Shown here in pieces: positions 17,393 to 25,602 of a DNA stretch of 64,000 nt. The position numbers and the translations under genes are program-made. The stretch spans positions 372,001-436,000 of the forward strand of contig CAVZGE010000011.1 of assembly GCA_963774745.1 (NCBI GenBank), written 5' to 3'. The first letter of the stretch is position 1. Each line of letters begins with the position of its first letter. The stretch comes from Prado023 sp963774745. Its GTDB lineage: Bacteria; Actinomycetota; Actinomycetes; S36-B12; CAIYMF01. A model generated the notes under the pieces. That model worked only from the letters and a program-made list of their open reading frames with translations, searched no databases and had not been told where the DNA came from.

Positions 17393-18274
17393 TCAGCCGA
17401 ACAGGATCCGCCAGAAGGCGGGGAAACCGAGGAGTGCCATGAAGGCGACGCCCAGCAGCGCCACCGGGATCGACATGCGCTCGCTGGCCGCGTTGGCCGC
17501 AGTGACCTCGGACTGCAGCAGCCAGGTGCGCAGCGAGGCGGCGCGGGCCCGCAGGGTGGGGAGCACCGCGGCGCCGTCCTCACCGGACAGCCGCATGATG
17601 TCGGCCACGTCGCCGAGCTCCGGTACCCCCAGCTCGTCAGAGAGCCCCGCGAGCTGCTGCCACGGGGTGCGACCCTCGAGTCGCGCCCGCAGCAGGGCGT
17701 CGCTGATGTGCCCGAAGCCGGGCCCGGCACCGATGGCCGCAGCACGCTCCAGCGACTCGACGGCACCGGCGTCCGCGGCCCGCTCGAGGGCGACCAGCTC
17801 GAGGTAGGCGCACACGGTTCGCCGCATCTGCAGGCGGGCCACCGCGGCCCGGCGGGCCAGCTCGACCTCGGGCAGGAACGACATCCCGGCGGCGAGCCCC
17901 ACGGCGGCCGCGGCAGGGATCACCACCGGCAGCGCCAACCCGGCGATCGACAGGATCGACGTCAGCAGCACGGGGAATGCCAGGCCCACGAACGCGTACC
18001 CCATCTTCTCGAACGCCATCCGGGTCGGGGTCGTGCCGGTGATCGCCAGGTCCACGCGATGCCGGTCCAGGCGCAGCACCTCGGCAACGCGGACCGCTGC
18101 CCTGCCCAGGGCTCGGTCCAGCGGTCCGTCACCGTCGGCCACGTGCGCGGCCGGAGCCGTCCCCGACAGCCGGGCCACCCCTGCGGCGAGGTCCGGCACG
18201 GGCGCGCGCACGCCGGCGACGACGAGCGTCACCCCGAGGCCGACGAGCGCGCCGGCGAGCAGCATCGACGTCAT
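17393..18274 (-). CDS. tadC: TadC-type inner-membrane platform protein
   Basis: A 293-residue type II secretion F-domain protein with an N-terminal membrane span (SMLLAGALVGLGVTLVVAGV), paired spans near the middle (GYAFVGLAFPVLLTSILS and LALPVVIPAAAAVGLAAGMSFLP) and a C-terminal span (SIPVALLGVAFMALLGFPAFWRILFG). The T2SSF helical domain contains RTVCAYLELVALERAADAGAVESLERA. The C-terminal FPAFWRILFG motif is typical of TadC. Start ATG at 18274 overlaps tadB by 4 bp. Confidence 0.88.
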   Translation of the reverse strand: MTSMLLAGALVGLGVTLVVAGVRAPVPDLAAGVARLSGTAPAAHVADGDGPLDRALGRAAVRVAEVLRLDRHRVDLAITGTTPTRMAFEKMGYAFVGLAFPVLLTSILSIAGLALPVVIPAAAAVGLAAGMSFLPEVELARRAAVARLQMRRTVCAYLELVALERAADAGAVESLERAAAIGAGPGFGHISDALLRARLEGRTPWQQLAGLSDELGVPELGDVADIMRLSGEDGAAVLPTLRARAASLRTWLLQSEVTAANAASERMSIPVALLGVAFMALLGFPAFWRILFG

Positions 18275-19119
18275 GCGTCGGCCTCGTCGCCGCTGAGGAT
18301 CCGTGCCGGACGCGCGGACCGGGTCATCGAGTGCATCCACCACAGGGCCGCGCCGAAGAAGCCGAGCGTGGCGGCCAGGACGACCTGACCCAGGGCAGTG
18401 CCGTAGGGGCCGGTGTACCCGCGGTTGAGCAGTCCGGCGGCGATGATCACCAGGGTGATGGCTGTGACCGCCCGCGCCGTGGTTCGGGGCTTGGCCCGAT
18501 CGGCCTCGATGCGGCGCCGGGCAGCCACCTCCTCACCCACGGAGTCCGCGATCGCGGTCAGGGCAGCGGCGACGCCCGGGCCACGACGCCGGGAGGCCAG
18601 GATCAGCGAGGCCACCACGAGGTCCGCCGTCGGGTCGTCGAGGTCGTCGGCGAAGCGGCGCAACGCCGACTCGGTGGGCGTGCGGGCGGCGATCCGGGCC
18701 GACAGCGTGGCGACCTCCACAGCGATCCGGGCCGGAGCCGTCCGGGCCGCCGCCTGGATGGCCTGCTCCAGGCCGATCCCGATCGCGAGCAGGTCGGCCA
18801 GTCGACGGGTCCACTCCTCGACGGCCTCGACCCGGTCGATCTGGGTCTCGGCACGTGCCCCCGCCCCGGACATGGCGGGCAGGCCGATGGCAGCTGCCGC
18901 GGCTCCGAGCCCGAGTGCCGGCCAGCCCGTGGCCGCCCACGCCAGCAGGGCGATCGCAAGCACAGCGGGCCACCGCAGTGCGGTCCACGACAGGGCCGGG
19001 CGGCTCGAAGCGGCACGCCGTGCTCGGGGTTGCCACCCGGTCGCCCCCGCGATCATCAGCACGAACCCGCATGCGCCGACCAGGGCGGCAACGCCCGCCA
19101 GGACCTGGGCGGCCGTCAT
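18271..19119 (-). CDS. tadB: TadB-type inner-membrane platform protein
   Basis: A 282-residue T2SSF protein. Three hydrophobic regions (about residues 7-28, 52-88 and 225-265) flank the F-domain, which reads EEWTRRLADLLAIGIGLEQAI and later RRFADDLDDPTADLVVASLILASRR. It pairs with TadC to form the membrane platform driven by TadA. Start at the ATG at 19119, overlapping the tadA stop by 4 bp (ATGA). Confidence 0.88.
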   Translation of the reverse strand: MTAAQVLAGVAALVGACGFVLMIAGATGWQPRARRAASSRPALSWTALRWPAVLAIALLAWAATGWPALGLGAAAAAIGLPAMSGAGARAETQIDRVEAVEEWTRRLADLLAIGIGLEQAIQAAARTAPARIAVEVATLSARIAARTPTESALRRFADDLDDPTADLVVASLILASRRRGPGVAAALTAIADSVGEEVAARRRIEADRAKPRTTARAVTAITLVIIAAGLLNRGYTGPYGTALGQVVLAATLGFFGAALWWMHSMTRSARPARILSGDEADA

Positions 19120-20669
19120 CGCGCGGCCCTGCGCACCGCCCGGACCGGGTCCAGGTGCGGGGTGTCGAGCAGCGTCGGGTCGAACCCGGCGGCCACCAGA
19201 TCGGCCAGGCAGTGCGGGTGGTGGGCCGCGACGGCGTGCCCATCCGGCCCGGGCGTGAACACGGTGGTGACGACCGGGCGCCCGGCCTCCCCGACCCCGT
19301 CCACCTCGATCACCTCGGCCACGAACCGGTGGCGGGCACCGCCCAGCTCGGCGTCGTGGCGCAGGGACAGGTGGACGATGAAGTCGATGCCGTCGGCAGC
19401 CGCCCGGTAGGCGAACGAGTCGGTCATCCCACCGCCCTGCTGCAGGCACAGGTTCACGATCCGATCCAGGGCCTTGCTCGCGGTCCGGGCGTGCAGCGTG
19501 CACATGGAGCCGTCGCCCACGCTCATCGCGTTGAGCATCGGGACCACCTCGGGCCCCCGGACCTCGCCGACGATCACCCGCCGGACGTTCATCCGCAGCG
19601 CATCGACGACCAGGTCCGAGAGAGTCACCTCACCCGATGCGCGGCCCGAGGCGTCGCGCTCGGACGACCCGATCCGGGCCTCCATGGCCACCACCCGGGG
19701 ATGCCGCTGCGTCATCTCGTGCAGGTGCAGCTCGTACTCCCGCTCGATCGTCGCGAAGCGCTCCATCGGCGAGAACTCGGCCGCCAAGGCGCGGAGCATG
19801 GTCGTCTTGCCCGCGTTCTGGGCGCCCGTGACGATCACGTTCTTGCCCGCACGGATCGCCGCCCCGAGGAACTCGGCAACGGCTCGCGACATCGAGCCCC
19901 ACGCCACCATCTGGTCCAGGGACACGTCGCGCACGCGGTGCCGGCGGATCACCACGACCGGGCGCGGGGTCACCCAGGCCATCGCGGTCAGCCGGGACCC
20001 GTCGTCCAGGCGGAGGTGCAGGCTCGGACTGGCCGTCGAGAACGACCGCTCGGCCTGGCCGGTCCGCGTCACGAGCGCCTGGATCAACTCGACGAGCTCC
20101 GCGTCGGAGCTGGCCACCGGCTCCCCGCGCACCTCCCGGCCGTCAGCGTGCGCGATCCACACGTTGTCGTAGCCGGTGACCTCGATGTTCTCGATCGATG
20201 GGTCGTCGATCAGCGGCTGGAACCGGCCCATCCCGAAGATCGCGTCCATGACGCTGTCCGCGATCGCGAACTCCTCGTCGACGGTCCAGGGGCGCTGGCC
20301 GGCGTGGACGCGGTCGCGCGACCGGGCCACCAGGACCTCGGTCAGCAGGGTGCGCGCCAGCTCCCGGCGGGCGCGCGGATCGGCGACCGGAGCCTCGCGC
20401 AGCCGGATGGCCAGGGCGTCGGAGACCTCACGACGGACCTCGGCGACGAGGCCGTGATCGACCTCGACCGGGCTCGCCGCGCGTGCGTCCGGCGCGGGCG
20501 AGCCACCGGTCGGGGCCGGCAGGCCGGCCGAGCCGGATGCGCCCCGGTCGGCACTGGCGCCGTGGGCAGCCGATGCCGGGCCTGCGCTCTGGTCGCCGGG
20601 ATCACTCGAGGCCAGGAGGCGAACCTGGTCGGCCAGCCCTGGGCTCGCCAGCACCTGCGTGGGACTCAT
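19116..20669 (-). CDS. tadA: Tad secretion ATPase (CpaF/TadA)
   Basis: A 517-residue type II/IV secretion ATPase that powers pilus polymerisation. An unstructured Ala/Gly/Pro-rich N-terminus (about 1-70) precedes the all-alpha N1 and N2 domains (FGMGRFQPLIDDPSIENIEVTG). The P-loop is VTGAQNAGKTTMLRAL. The Asp box region reads RFATIEREYELHLHE, Walker B-type VRRVIVGEVRGPEVVPML, and the His box GDGSMCTLHA. All catalytic motifs appear intact. It overlaps tadZ and tadB by ATGA. Confidence 0.93.
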   Translation of the reverse strand: MSPTQVLASPGLADQVRLLASSDPGDQSAGPASAAHGASADRGASGSAGLPAPTGGSPAPDARAASPVEVDHGLVAEVRREVSDALAIRLREAPVADPRARRELARTLLTEVLVARSRDRVHAGQRPWTVDEEFAIADSVMDAIFGMGRFQPLIDDPSIENIEVTGYDNVWIAHADGREVRGEPVASSDAELVELIQALVTRTGQAERSFSTASPSLHLRLDDGSRLTAMAWVTPRPVVVIRRHRVRDVSLDQMVAWGSMSRAVAEFLGAAIRAGKNVIVTGAQNAGKTTMLRALAAEFSPMERFATIEREYELHLHEMTQRHPRVVAMEARIGSSERDASGRASGEVTLSDLVVDALRMNVRRVIVGEVRGPEVVPMLNAMSVGDGSMCTLHARTASKALDRIVNLCLQQGGGMTDSFAYRAAADGIDFIVHLSLRHDAELGGARHRFVAEVIEVDGVGEAGRPVVTTVFTPGPDGHAVAAHHPHCLADLVAAGFDPTLLDTPHLDPVRAVRRAAR

Positions 20670-21487
20670 CGGACGTGCACCTCGACAGCCGATGTGCGCC
20701 CCGCACCCTGGTCTGGGACCGGGACCGGCAGGAGCTGGTCCGCCCGAGCGACCGCCAGCGACCCGAGGGCCGCGGCCACCCGGCGCACGGATCGGACGTA
20801 CTGGGAACGCTCGAACCCGCGGCCCGGGGTCGCCCCCTGGGAATGAACCCGCGCGGCAGCCGGGTCGAGGGCGAGGACCCCGACCAGCGGGACACCCACC
20901 GCCTCGGCGACCTCGGCGGGGCGGTACGGCGACTCGTCCTCGACGACAAGGAGCTGCAGGGGTACCCGCGCCCACGGCCAGGCCCCGGCGAACCGATGGG
21001 CCGCCATGACACATGCCAGGGACGGTCGCACCAGCAGGATCGCCAGGTCGCTGTCCGCCAGCCATGCCGATCCGAGCCCCGCGGCATCCACCCGGCCCGA
21101 GTCGACGAGCACATCGACGCCACCGTGGTGCAGGTCCGCGCGCAACCCGGCCAGCACGTCCCAGGCCAGCGGCAGTGCGGCAGCACGCGTCTGGTCTGGG
21201 ACTCCCGGAAGAGCACGCGCGGAGCCGTCAGCGCGCAGGTGCACCGTGGCCGCGTCGAGGGCGTCACCCGGCGCCACGTCGCGGGCTGTCGCCAGCGGCA
21301 GGATCCCGGCGCCCGTTGGGACGGCACCCCGCAGGACCCCGGCGCCGATGTCGCCACCGATGGGGTCAGCGTCCACGGCCAGGGCGCTGCGACCCGGATG
21401 CGCAGCGGCCCACGCCATCGTGAGCGCCACCGTCGCGGTGGTGACGCCCGGTGAGCCCTTCGCGCTGACGAGGCTGATCGTCGCCAT
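20666..21487 (-). CDS. TadZ/CpaE-like ParA/MinD-type protein
   Basis: A 273-residue P-loop protein expected to localise the Tad apparatus at the cell pole or membrane. The N-terminal deviant Walker A is SAKGSPGVTTATVALTMAW, lacking the canonical GKT Lys/Thr arrangement as in other CpaE/TadZ proteins. LAVDADPIGGDIGAG follows as the A'/switch I region, and DVLVDSGRV as Walker B. It starts one base after the cpaB stop and overlaps tadA by 4 bp. ATPase activity may be weak or absent given the altered P-loop. Confidence 0.82.
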   Translation of the reverse strand: MATISLVSAKGSPGVTTATVALTMAWAAAHPGRSALAVDADPIGGDIGAGVLRGAVPTGAGILPLATARDVAPGDALDAATVHLRADGSARALPGVPDQTRAAALPLAWDVLAGLRADLHHGGVDVLVDSGRVDAAGLGSAWLADSDLAILLVRPSLACVMAAHRFAGAWPWARVPLQLLVVEDESPYRPAEVAEAVGVPLVGVLALDPAAARVHSQGATPGRGFERSQYVRSVRRVAAALGSLAVARADQLLPVPVPDQGAGRTSAVEVHVR

Positions 21488-21488
21488 G

Positions 21489-22217
21489 TCAGCTCCCACT
21501 CGGCTCGATGACCAGGGCGACGTGGCCGCTGGCCGCAGCAACCGCCAGCCGTGGCCCCGCAGCCGCAACGGTCGTCACGTCGACGACCGTCGTGCCGTTG
21601 ATGTCCGCCGGGCCCACGCGCACGACGGTGGCCGCGATCGCAGCGGCAGCCCCACCCTCACCCACTCCCGTGCCGCCATCGGCGCCCGCGGACCCGGAGT
21701 CGACGGCCAGGATGCGATCGCCCGCGCGCAGGCCGCCGGCGGGCATCCGCTCGGAGGGCACGGCGATCGGGACCAGGACCCGCCCGGGGCCCGGATCCCC
21801 GGCCGGCTCGACCATGCCCGCGGACAGCAGCATCCCCGGGGTCAATCGAGTCGCAGCCACCTGGCCCACGACCGACTCCCGGTCAGACCAGGAAAGGACT
21901 GCGACCCCGGGGTCGACGGACACGCGGGCGATCGTGAGGTCGTCATCGGAGACGACCTCACCGTAGGCCACGTCGGCACGGACGGCGAGGACCTCCTGGC
22001 GCTGGCCAGCAGCGCCCACCAGCCAGACGACCGTCAGCGCCCCCACAGCGGCCAGGAGCGCGCCGAGGCCGATCAGCCACGGACGTCGACGGCCGCGCAC
22101 CGGCGCGAGACCGGTCGGGTGGGCACGGGCCCCGCGTCGAGACCCACCGGCCCCATCCGGGGAGGTGTCAGAAGGAGACCGGACGGTGCCGGGAGCCGAG
22201 GAGGGCGCGGTGGTCAT
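21489..22217 (-). CDS. cpaB: CpaB/RcpC-like SAF-domain protein
   Basis: A 242-residue protein with a cytoplasmic, basic N-terminus, one membrane span (WLIGLGALLAAVGALTVVWLVG) and an extracytoplasmic SAF domain (YGEVVSDDDLTIARVSVDPGV and TPGMLLSAGMVE), as in CpaB/RcpC periplasmic components of Tad pili. I start it at the ATG at 22217. An AGGGG ribosome site is 8 bp upstream, and this ATG overlaps the stop of a 33-codon upstream ORF (ATGA). An alternative ATG at 22223 lies too close to that site. Confidence 0.82.
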   Translation of the reverse strand: MTTAPSSAPGTVRSPSDTSPDGAGGSRRGARAHPTGLAPVRGRRRPWLIGLGALLAAVGALTVVWLVGAAGQRQEVLAVRADVAYGEVVSDDDLTIARVSVDPGVAVLSWSDRESVVGQVAATRLTPGMLLSAGMVEPAGDPGPGRVLVPIAVPSERMPAGGLRAGDRILAVDSGSAGADGGTGVGEGGAAAAIAATVVRVGPADINGTTVVDVTTVAAAGPRLAVAAASGHVALVIEPSGS

Positions 22218-22315
22218 GACCATTCCCCTGGGAGCAGCGCCGGGAGGGCCCGGCAGAGGTGGAGGTGGGAACCTGCCTGCGGAGTGGGGACGGCGCAGGA
22301 CATGGTGCGGCCCAT
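22214..22315 (-). CDS. 33-residue leader ORF overlapping cpaB start
   Basis: Starts with ATG at 22315, preceded by the strongest ribosome binding site in this region (GGGGGAGG, spacing 4-5 nt), and ends with TGA at 22214-22216 interlocked with the cpaB ATG. The peptide (MGRTMSCAVPTPQ, ending LLPGEWS) has no signal or membrane segment and contains HLHL. I infer a translational-coupling leader for the tad operon rather than a functional pilin. It is shorter than most gene callers accept. Confidence 0.5.
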   Translation of the reverse strand: MGRTMSCAVPTPQAGSHLHLCRALPALLPGEWS

Positions 22316-22497
22316 GGAACCTCCCCCTTCAAACTGACAAGCACATCCGACATAGCGTGCATATCGCCGCACACTGTGATTCTCGGGCGAACCGGCCATA
22401 TCGGACGGGGCGTATGGTAGTGAGCGAATCCGGGGAACGCCTAATCGGCGCCAGACCCCCTGCGCGGTCCCTGCCCGAGCACCGCGACCGCTGCCCG

Positions 22498-23373
22498 TCA
22501 TGCGATCCCCCGCTCCGGGCTGGGCACTGCGCACCCCTCCAGCCACGCCCCCGGTCCGGCGGACCAGCGCACAGTCGTCGAGCGCAGGGCCCCCTGGACC
22601 GCCGGCTCCCCGACGACCCCTGCCCCATGCCGAACGGCGAGCTCGAGGACCCCGGGCCACCGGTCACCACCCAGCAGCAGGGCCGCCAGGCGGCGGGCCC
22701 GCCATTCGGGGACGCCGAGACGCAGCGACACCCAGCGCCACCGCGTCGTCGGCGAGCCGGACCGCCCGCGGACCGCGTGGTCGGCCATGATCGCGATGGC
22801 ATCCGCTGCGTCCGCCCGATTCCAGCCGGCGACGACCAGGCCGTCCAGGACCGCCGCGACAGCCCGCCCGGGGCCGGATCCCGAGCCGGGGACCTCGTCG
22901 GCGGGCTGCCACCCACCGTCCATCAGCTCGTCGAGGGACAGGCACCCTGCCCCCCGACCGGGCGGGGTGAGCAGGGTCAGGTGGGTCTCCCTCCGGCCCG
23001 CCGGAGGGGTCCTCGCCCCCGGCGCGGCGCCCTCCCCCGCGGGTGCGTCGGGTGTCGACCCCACCGGTCCACCGCCGAGCATCCGAGCAGAATCGGCCTC
23101 GGCCGCGATGGCCCGGCGGACCGCCACCCAGACCATCCCGCCAGGGTTCTCCGCCGTCCGTGCCGTGGGCCGTCGCAACGCATCCCATGCGGCCTCCCAG
23201 CCCGAGGCCTCGGCCTGGTCCGCGGCCGGCCCGCGCAGCCCCGATCGACGCACGGCAGGCACGACGACGGCGCGTCGCACGTGGTCGAGCAACTGCCTGC
23301 CGGCATCGCCGTCCCATCCCTCGAGCTCGACTCGCTGCAGTGACGCACGGAGGAACTGGGGGCTGAGGTCCAT
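22498..23373 (-). CDS. Hypothetical protein beside the tad operon
   Basis: A 291-residue soluble-looking protein that I do not recognise. It is rich in Trp and Arg, with an N-terminal helical part (MDLSPQFLRASLQRVELEGW), a Pro/Gly-rich disordered middle (about residues 105-130), and a C-terminal helical part with repeated short helix patterns (GWNRADAADAIAIMADHA and GVPEWRARRLAALLLG). The latter resembles helix-turn-helix segments (VPEWRARRLAALLLG as a recognition-helix type). It starts at the ATG at 23373 with a GAGAGGAAGAG ribosome site. It is upstream of, and on the same strand as, the tad genes, with a 180-bp gap before the leader ORF. Confidence 0.7.
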   Translation of the reverse strand: MDLSPQFLRASLQRVELEGWDGDAGRQLLDHVRRAVVVPAVRRSGLRGPAADQAEASGWEAAWDALRRPTARTAENPGGMVWVAVRRAIAAEADSARMLGGGPVGSTPDAPAGEGAAPGARTPPAGRRETHLTLLTPPGRGAGCLSLDELMDGGWQPADEVPGSGSGPGRAVAAVLDGLVVAGWNRADAADAIAIMADHAVRGRSGSPTTRWRWVSLRLGVPEWRARRLAALLLGGDRWPGVLELAVRHGAGVVGEPAVQGALRSTTVRWSAGPGAWLEGCAVPSPERGIA

Positions 23374-23784
23374 GTCGGCTCTTCCTCTCCGGAGGTGGCC
23401 GATCGACGCACGGCCAGTGCGCCGCACAGTGCCCCAGCGACGTTGCCGGATCCCTTGCCGGGCCGGTGCCCGGTGGCCGCGCCATGCCCGAAAGGTCGCC
23501 GGCAACGATCGCCGAACTGCCCTTCGACCTGCGGTGATGGCGTGCCGGGCGGCAGGCAACACCCTGCGTCCCGGGACGCGGCGCTGGGTCCGGCCCGGGC
23601 TGGTCACGCGACCCGCGTCCCTGCGTTCGAGACCGGCAACGCGTGCCTGGCTCAGCTCGAGTTGCCCGGCAACGCCCGTGCGACCGGATCCGGCCCGCGG
23701 CACCGCCGATGGGCCCCGGCCGCGGGCACTGATCCCTGTGACGGCCGCACACCGCAGTCGGCCGACCGAACACGGAGGACTCCC
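23374..23784. promoter_or_regulatory. Divergent intergenic region with repeated GTTGCCGG/CCGGCAAC sites
   Basis: A 411-bp gap between divergent genes with no convincing ORF. The 8-mer GTTGCCGG or its complement occurs at 23442, 23499 and 23633, and a perfect 13-bp palindrome GTTGCCCGGCAAC lies at 23661-23673. These could be operator sites for a regulator of the flanking genes; no known consensus is matched. Confidence 0.35.
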
Positions 23785-24210
23785 ATGACACCGATCACGT
23801 CCGCCCCCGAGCAGGGACTCGTCACCGCGCTCCCCGCCACCTTGGCCGGTCTCTGGACGGCCATCACCTTCACCCAGGACATCGCCGGTCGGCTCGTCGT
23901 CCCGCCCGATGCCGGCGTCCCGGATGCACGGATCGGTCTCGTCGCCGCCTGCGCGCACGCGACCGAGAGCCTCGCTGGCGCACGCCGGGAGGCCCTGCAC
24001 CTGATCGCCGAACCGCCCCAGCCGCGCGTCCTCGGGTTCGCGGAGGAGCGGGACCTCGTCGGCTGCCTGATCAGCGACTGCATCGACCTGGCCATCGACC
24101 TCCTGGGCAACGAGGACGAGCCGCTGACGCCCGCCGAGGTCCTGGCCGTCACCCGCGCCGTCACCGCGCTCTGCACCGCCCGCAGCATCGCCCAAGGGGT
24201 CCGCGCATGA
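23785..24210 (+). CDS. Hypothetical helical protein
   Basis: A 141-residue, mostly helical protein with no recognised domain. It has a good ribosome site (GGAGG, 7 nt before the ATG) and ends in an ATGA overlap with the next gene, so the two are co-translated. Cys and His are present in AACAHATESL and LISDCIDLAIDLLG but not in a metal-site pattern. It is divergent from the hypothetical gene that precedes the tad operon and may belong to the same functional neighbourhood. Confidence 0.7.
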   Translation: MTPITSAPEQGLVTALPATLAGLWTAITFTQDIAGRLVVPPDAGVPDARIGLVAACAHATESLAGARREALHLIAEPPQPRVLGFAEERDLVGCLISDCIDLAIDLLGNEDEPLTPAEVLAVTRAVTALCTARSIAQGVRA

Positions 24211-25535
24211 GCGTCGCCGCCGCCCTGGCCCCAAGCGGTCGCACCACGACGACCTTCGCGCGGCTCACGGAGCAGGCCGCTCGCTGCATCGCCCGCGCCC
24301 AGGTCCAGGCGATGACGCCGGCCCCCGAGGACCCTCGGGGCAACGAGCTGGACGTCGGGGCGTACCACGACCTGGCCGCCGCGCTGGTCCACCTCGGCGA
24401 GATCCTGACCTGCCCTCCGGCGCCCTCGGCAGCACATCCGAGGCGTCGACGCGGCAGCTCGGACGTCCGACTCCTGCGCTCGCTGGAGGTCGTTGCCCGC
24501 GCCCGTGACTGGAGCGATCCGAGCCCCGGGCAGGGACCCGGAGCCTGCCTGGCCAGGGCAGCGGTGCTGATCCGTTCCGCGGCGGACCTCTGGGCCACCC
24601 ACCACGCGGCAGACGGCCGCCCACGCAGCCCCGAGGCAGCCCGGATGCGCCACCCCTCGACCCTGGGAGCCGCCTGCCGGGAGTGGCGGACCCTGGTCAC
24701 CCTCACGGCGGGGGCCGCCGATGCGATGGCCGGAAGTGGTCGATGGGCGGGACTCGACCCGTCTGCGGTCGCAGGCCTGCGCAGCCTCCCGCGAGCGCGC
24801 TGCGAGGCCGGCGCGGCGGGTGCGGCCGACGGCCTGCTGGACCTCACCGTCGCCCGCCCGGGCGTCCGGCCCGGGCAGCCCCCACTCGAGGAGCTCTCCG
24901 AGCGCGTCGCCCGCCTGCGCCACCTCGCGTGGACGCTGGCGGAGGTTGGCAGCGCCCCTGCCACGGTCCACGGGAACCTCGCCGCGATCGGGATCGCCCT
25001 GCACCGCGCCGCCGCGACCGCGCACCGGGCGCTGGCCGAGTGCGGCTCGTTGGGCCGCGACCGGGGTCGACACCTCGAGGCGGCCGCGCTGGCCGCCGCA
25101 GGGGAGGCGCGGTGGCGGACGGTCGCCGATCAGGTCCGGACCCTGCGCACGGCGCATCCCAGCGCGCACCCGATCCAGATCGAGCGGCTGGACATCGACC
25201 GGCTGCTGGGGCGAGCCGCACCCAGCGGGGTGCCGCTGTCGCGACCGGAGGTCGGCTGGGCCCTGAGCCGGATCGCCGACTCGTTCGCCGAGATCGCTGA
25301 GCACAACTCCCGGGCGCTACGAGCCGCCCACGAGCGCGGGGACCTGCTCCTGGTCGGGCGGGCCATCCCCGCCGAGCTCCTGCCCCGACGGCCCGACCTC
25401 CTGGCAGCCCGGCTCGCGGATCAGGTCATTCCCGCCCCGACCGCCACGATCATCAGGCTCGAGTCCAGCTATCTCGCCCTCACTCGCGCCCCCCACGCCC
25501 GGCTGGCCGCCGACGGATCGACCCCGACCACCTGA
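24207..25535 (+). CDS. Hypothetical Ala/Arg-rich helical protein
   Basis: A 442-residue protein, almost entirely alpha-helical by composition, without signal peptide or membrane segments and with no family I recognise. Regularly spaced Leu/Ala heptads (for example LAAALVHLGEIL and VARLRHLAWTLAEVG) suggest helical-bundle or coiled-coil structure. It overlaps the preceding small gene by ATGA. The pair looks like a conserved accessory unit next to the pilus locus, but the sequence gives no direct function. Confidence 0.7.
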   Translation: MSVAAALAPSGRTTTTFARLTEQAARCIARAQVQAMTPAPEDPRGNELDVGAYHDLAAALVHLGEILTCPPAPSAAHPRRRRGSSDVRLLRSLEVVARARDWSDPSPGQGPGACLARAAVLIRSAADLWATHHAADGRPRSPEAARMRHPSTLGAACREWRTLVTLTAGAADAMAGSGRWAGLDPSAVAGLRSLPRARCEAGAAGAADGLLDLTVARPGVRPGQPPLEELSERVARLRHLAWTLAEVGSAPATVHGNLAAIGIALHRAAATAHRALAECGSLGRDRGRHLEAAALAAAGEARWRTVADQVRTLRTAHPSAHPIQIERLDIDRLLGRAAPSGVPLSRPEVGWALSRIADSFAEIAEHNSRALRAAHERGDLLLVGRAIPAELLPRRPDLLAARLADQVIPAPTATIIRLESSYLALTRAPHARLAADGSTPTT

Positions 25536-25576
25536 TGGGCGACCACCGCGGCCAGCGGGCTGATGGGCGGCCACCG
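25532..25576. repeat. 17-bp direct repeat at a convergent gene junction
   Basis: CTGATGGGCGRCCACCG occurs at 25532-25548 and 25560-25576, one mismatch apart. The first copy contains the stop codon of the 442-residue gene. It lies in the 67-bp gap between convergent genes. Confidence 0.6.
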
Positions 25577-25602
25577 GCGATCGATCCCCACGACGTGGCG
25601 GG

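Noticed and set aside
22168..22374. 68-codon minus-strand ORF across the cpaB start
   Set aside because: Weak ribosome context; the in-frame leader with GGGGGAGG at 22315 explains the region better.
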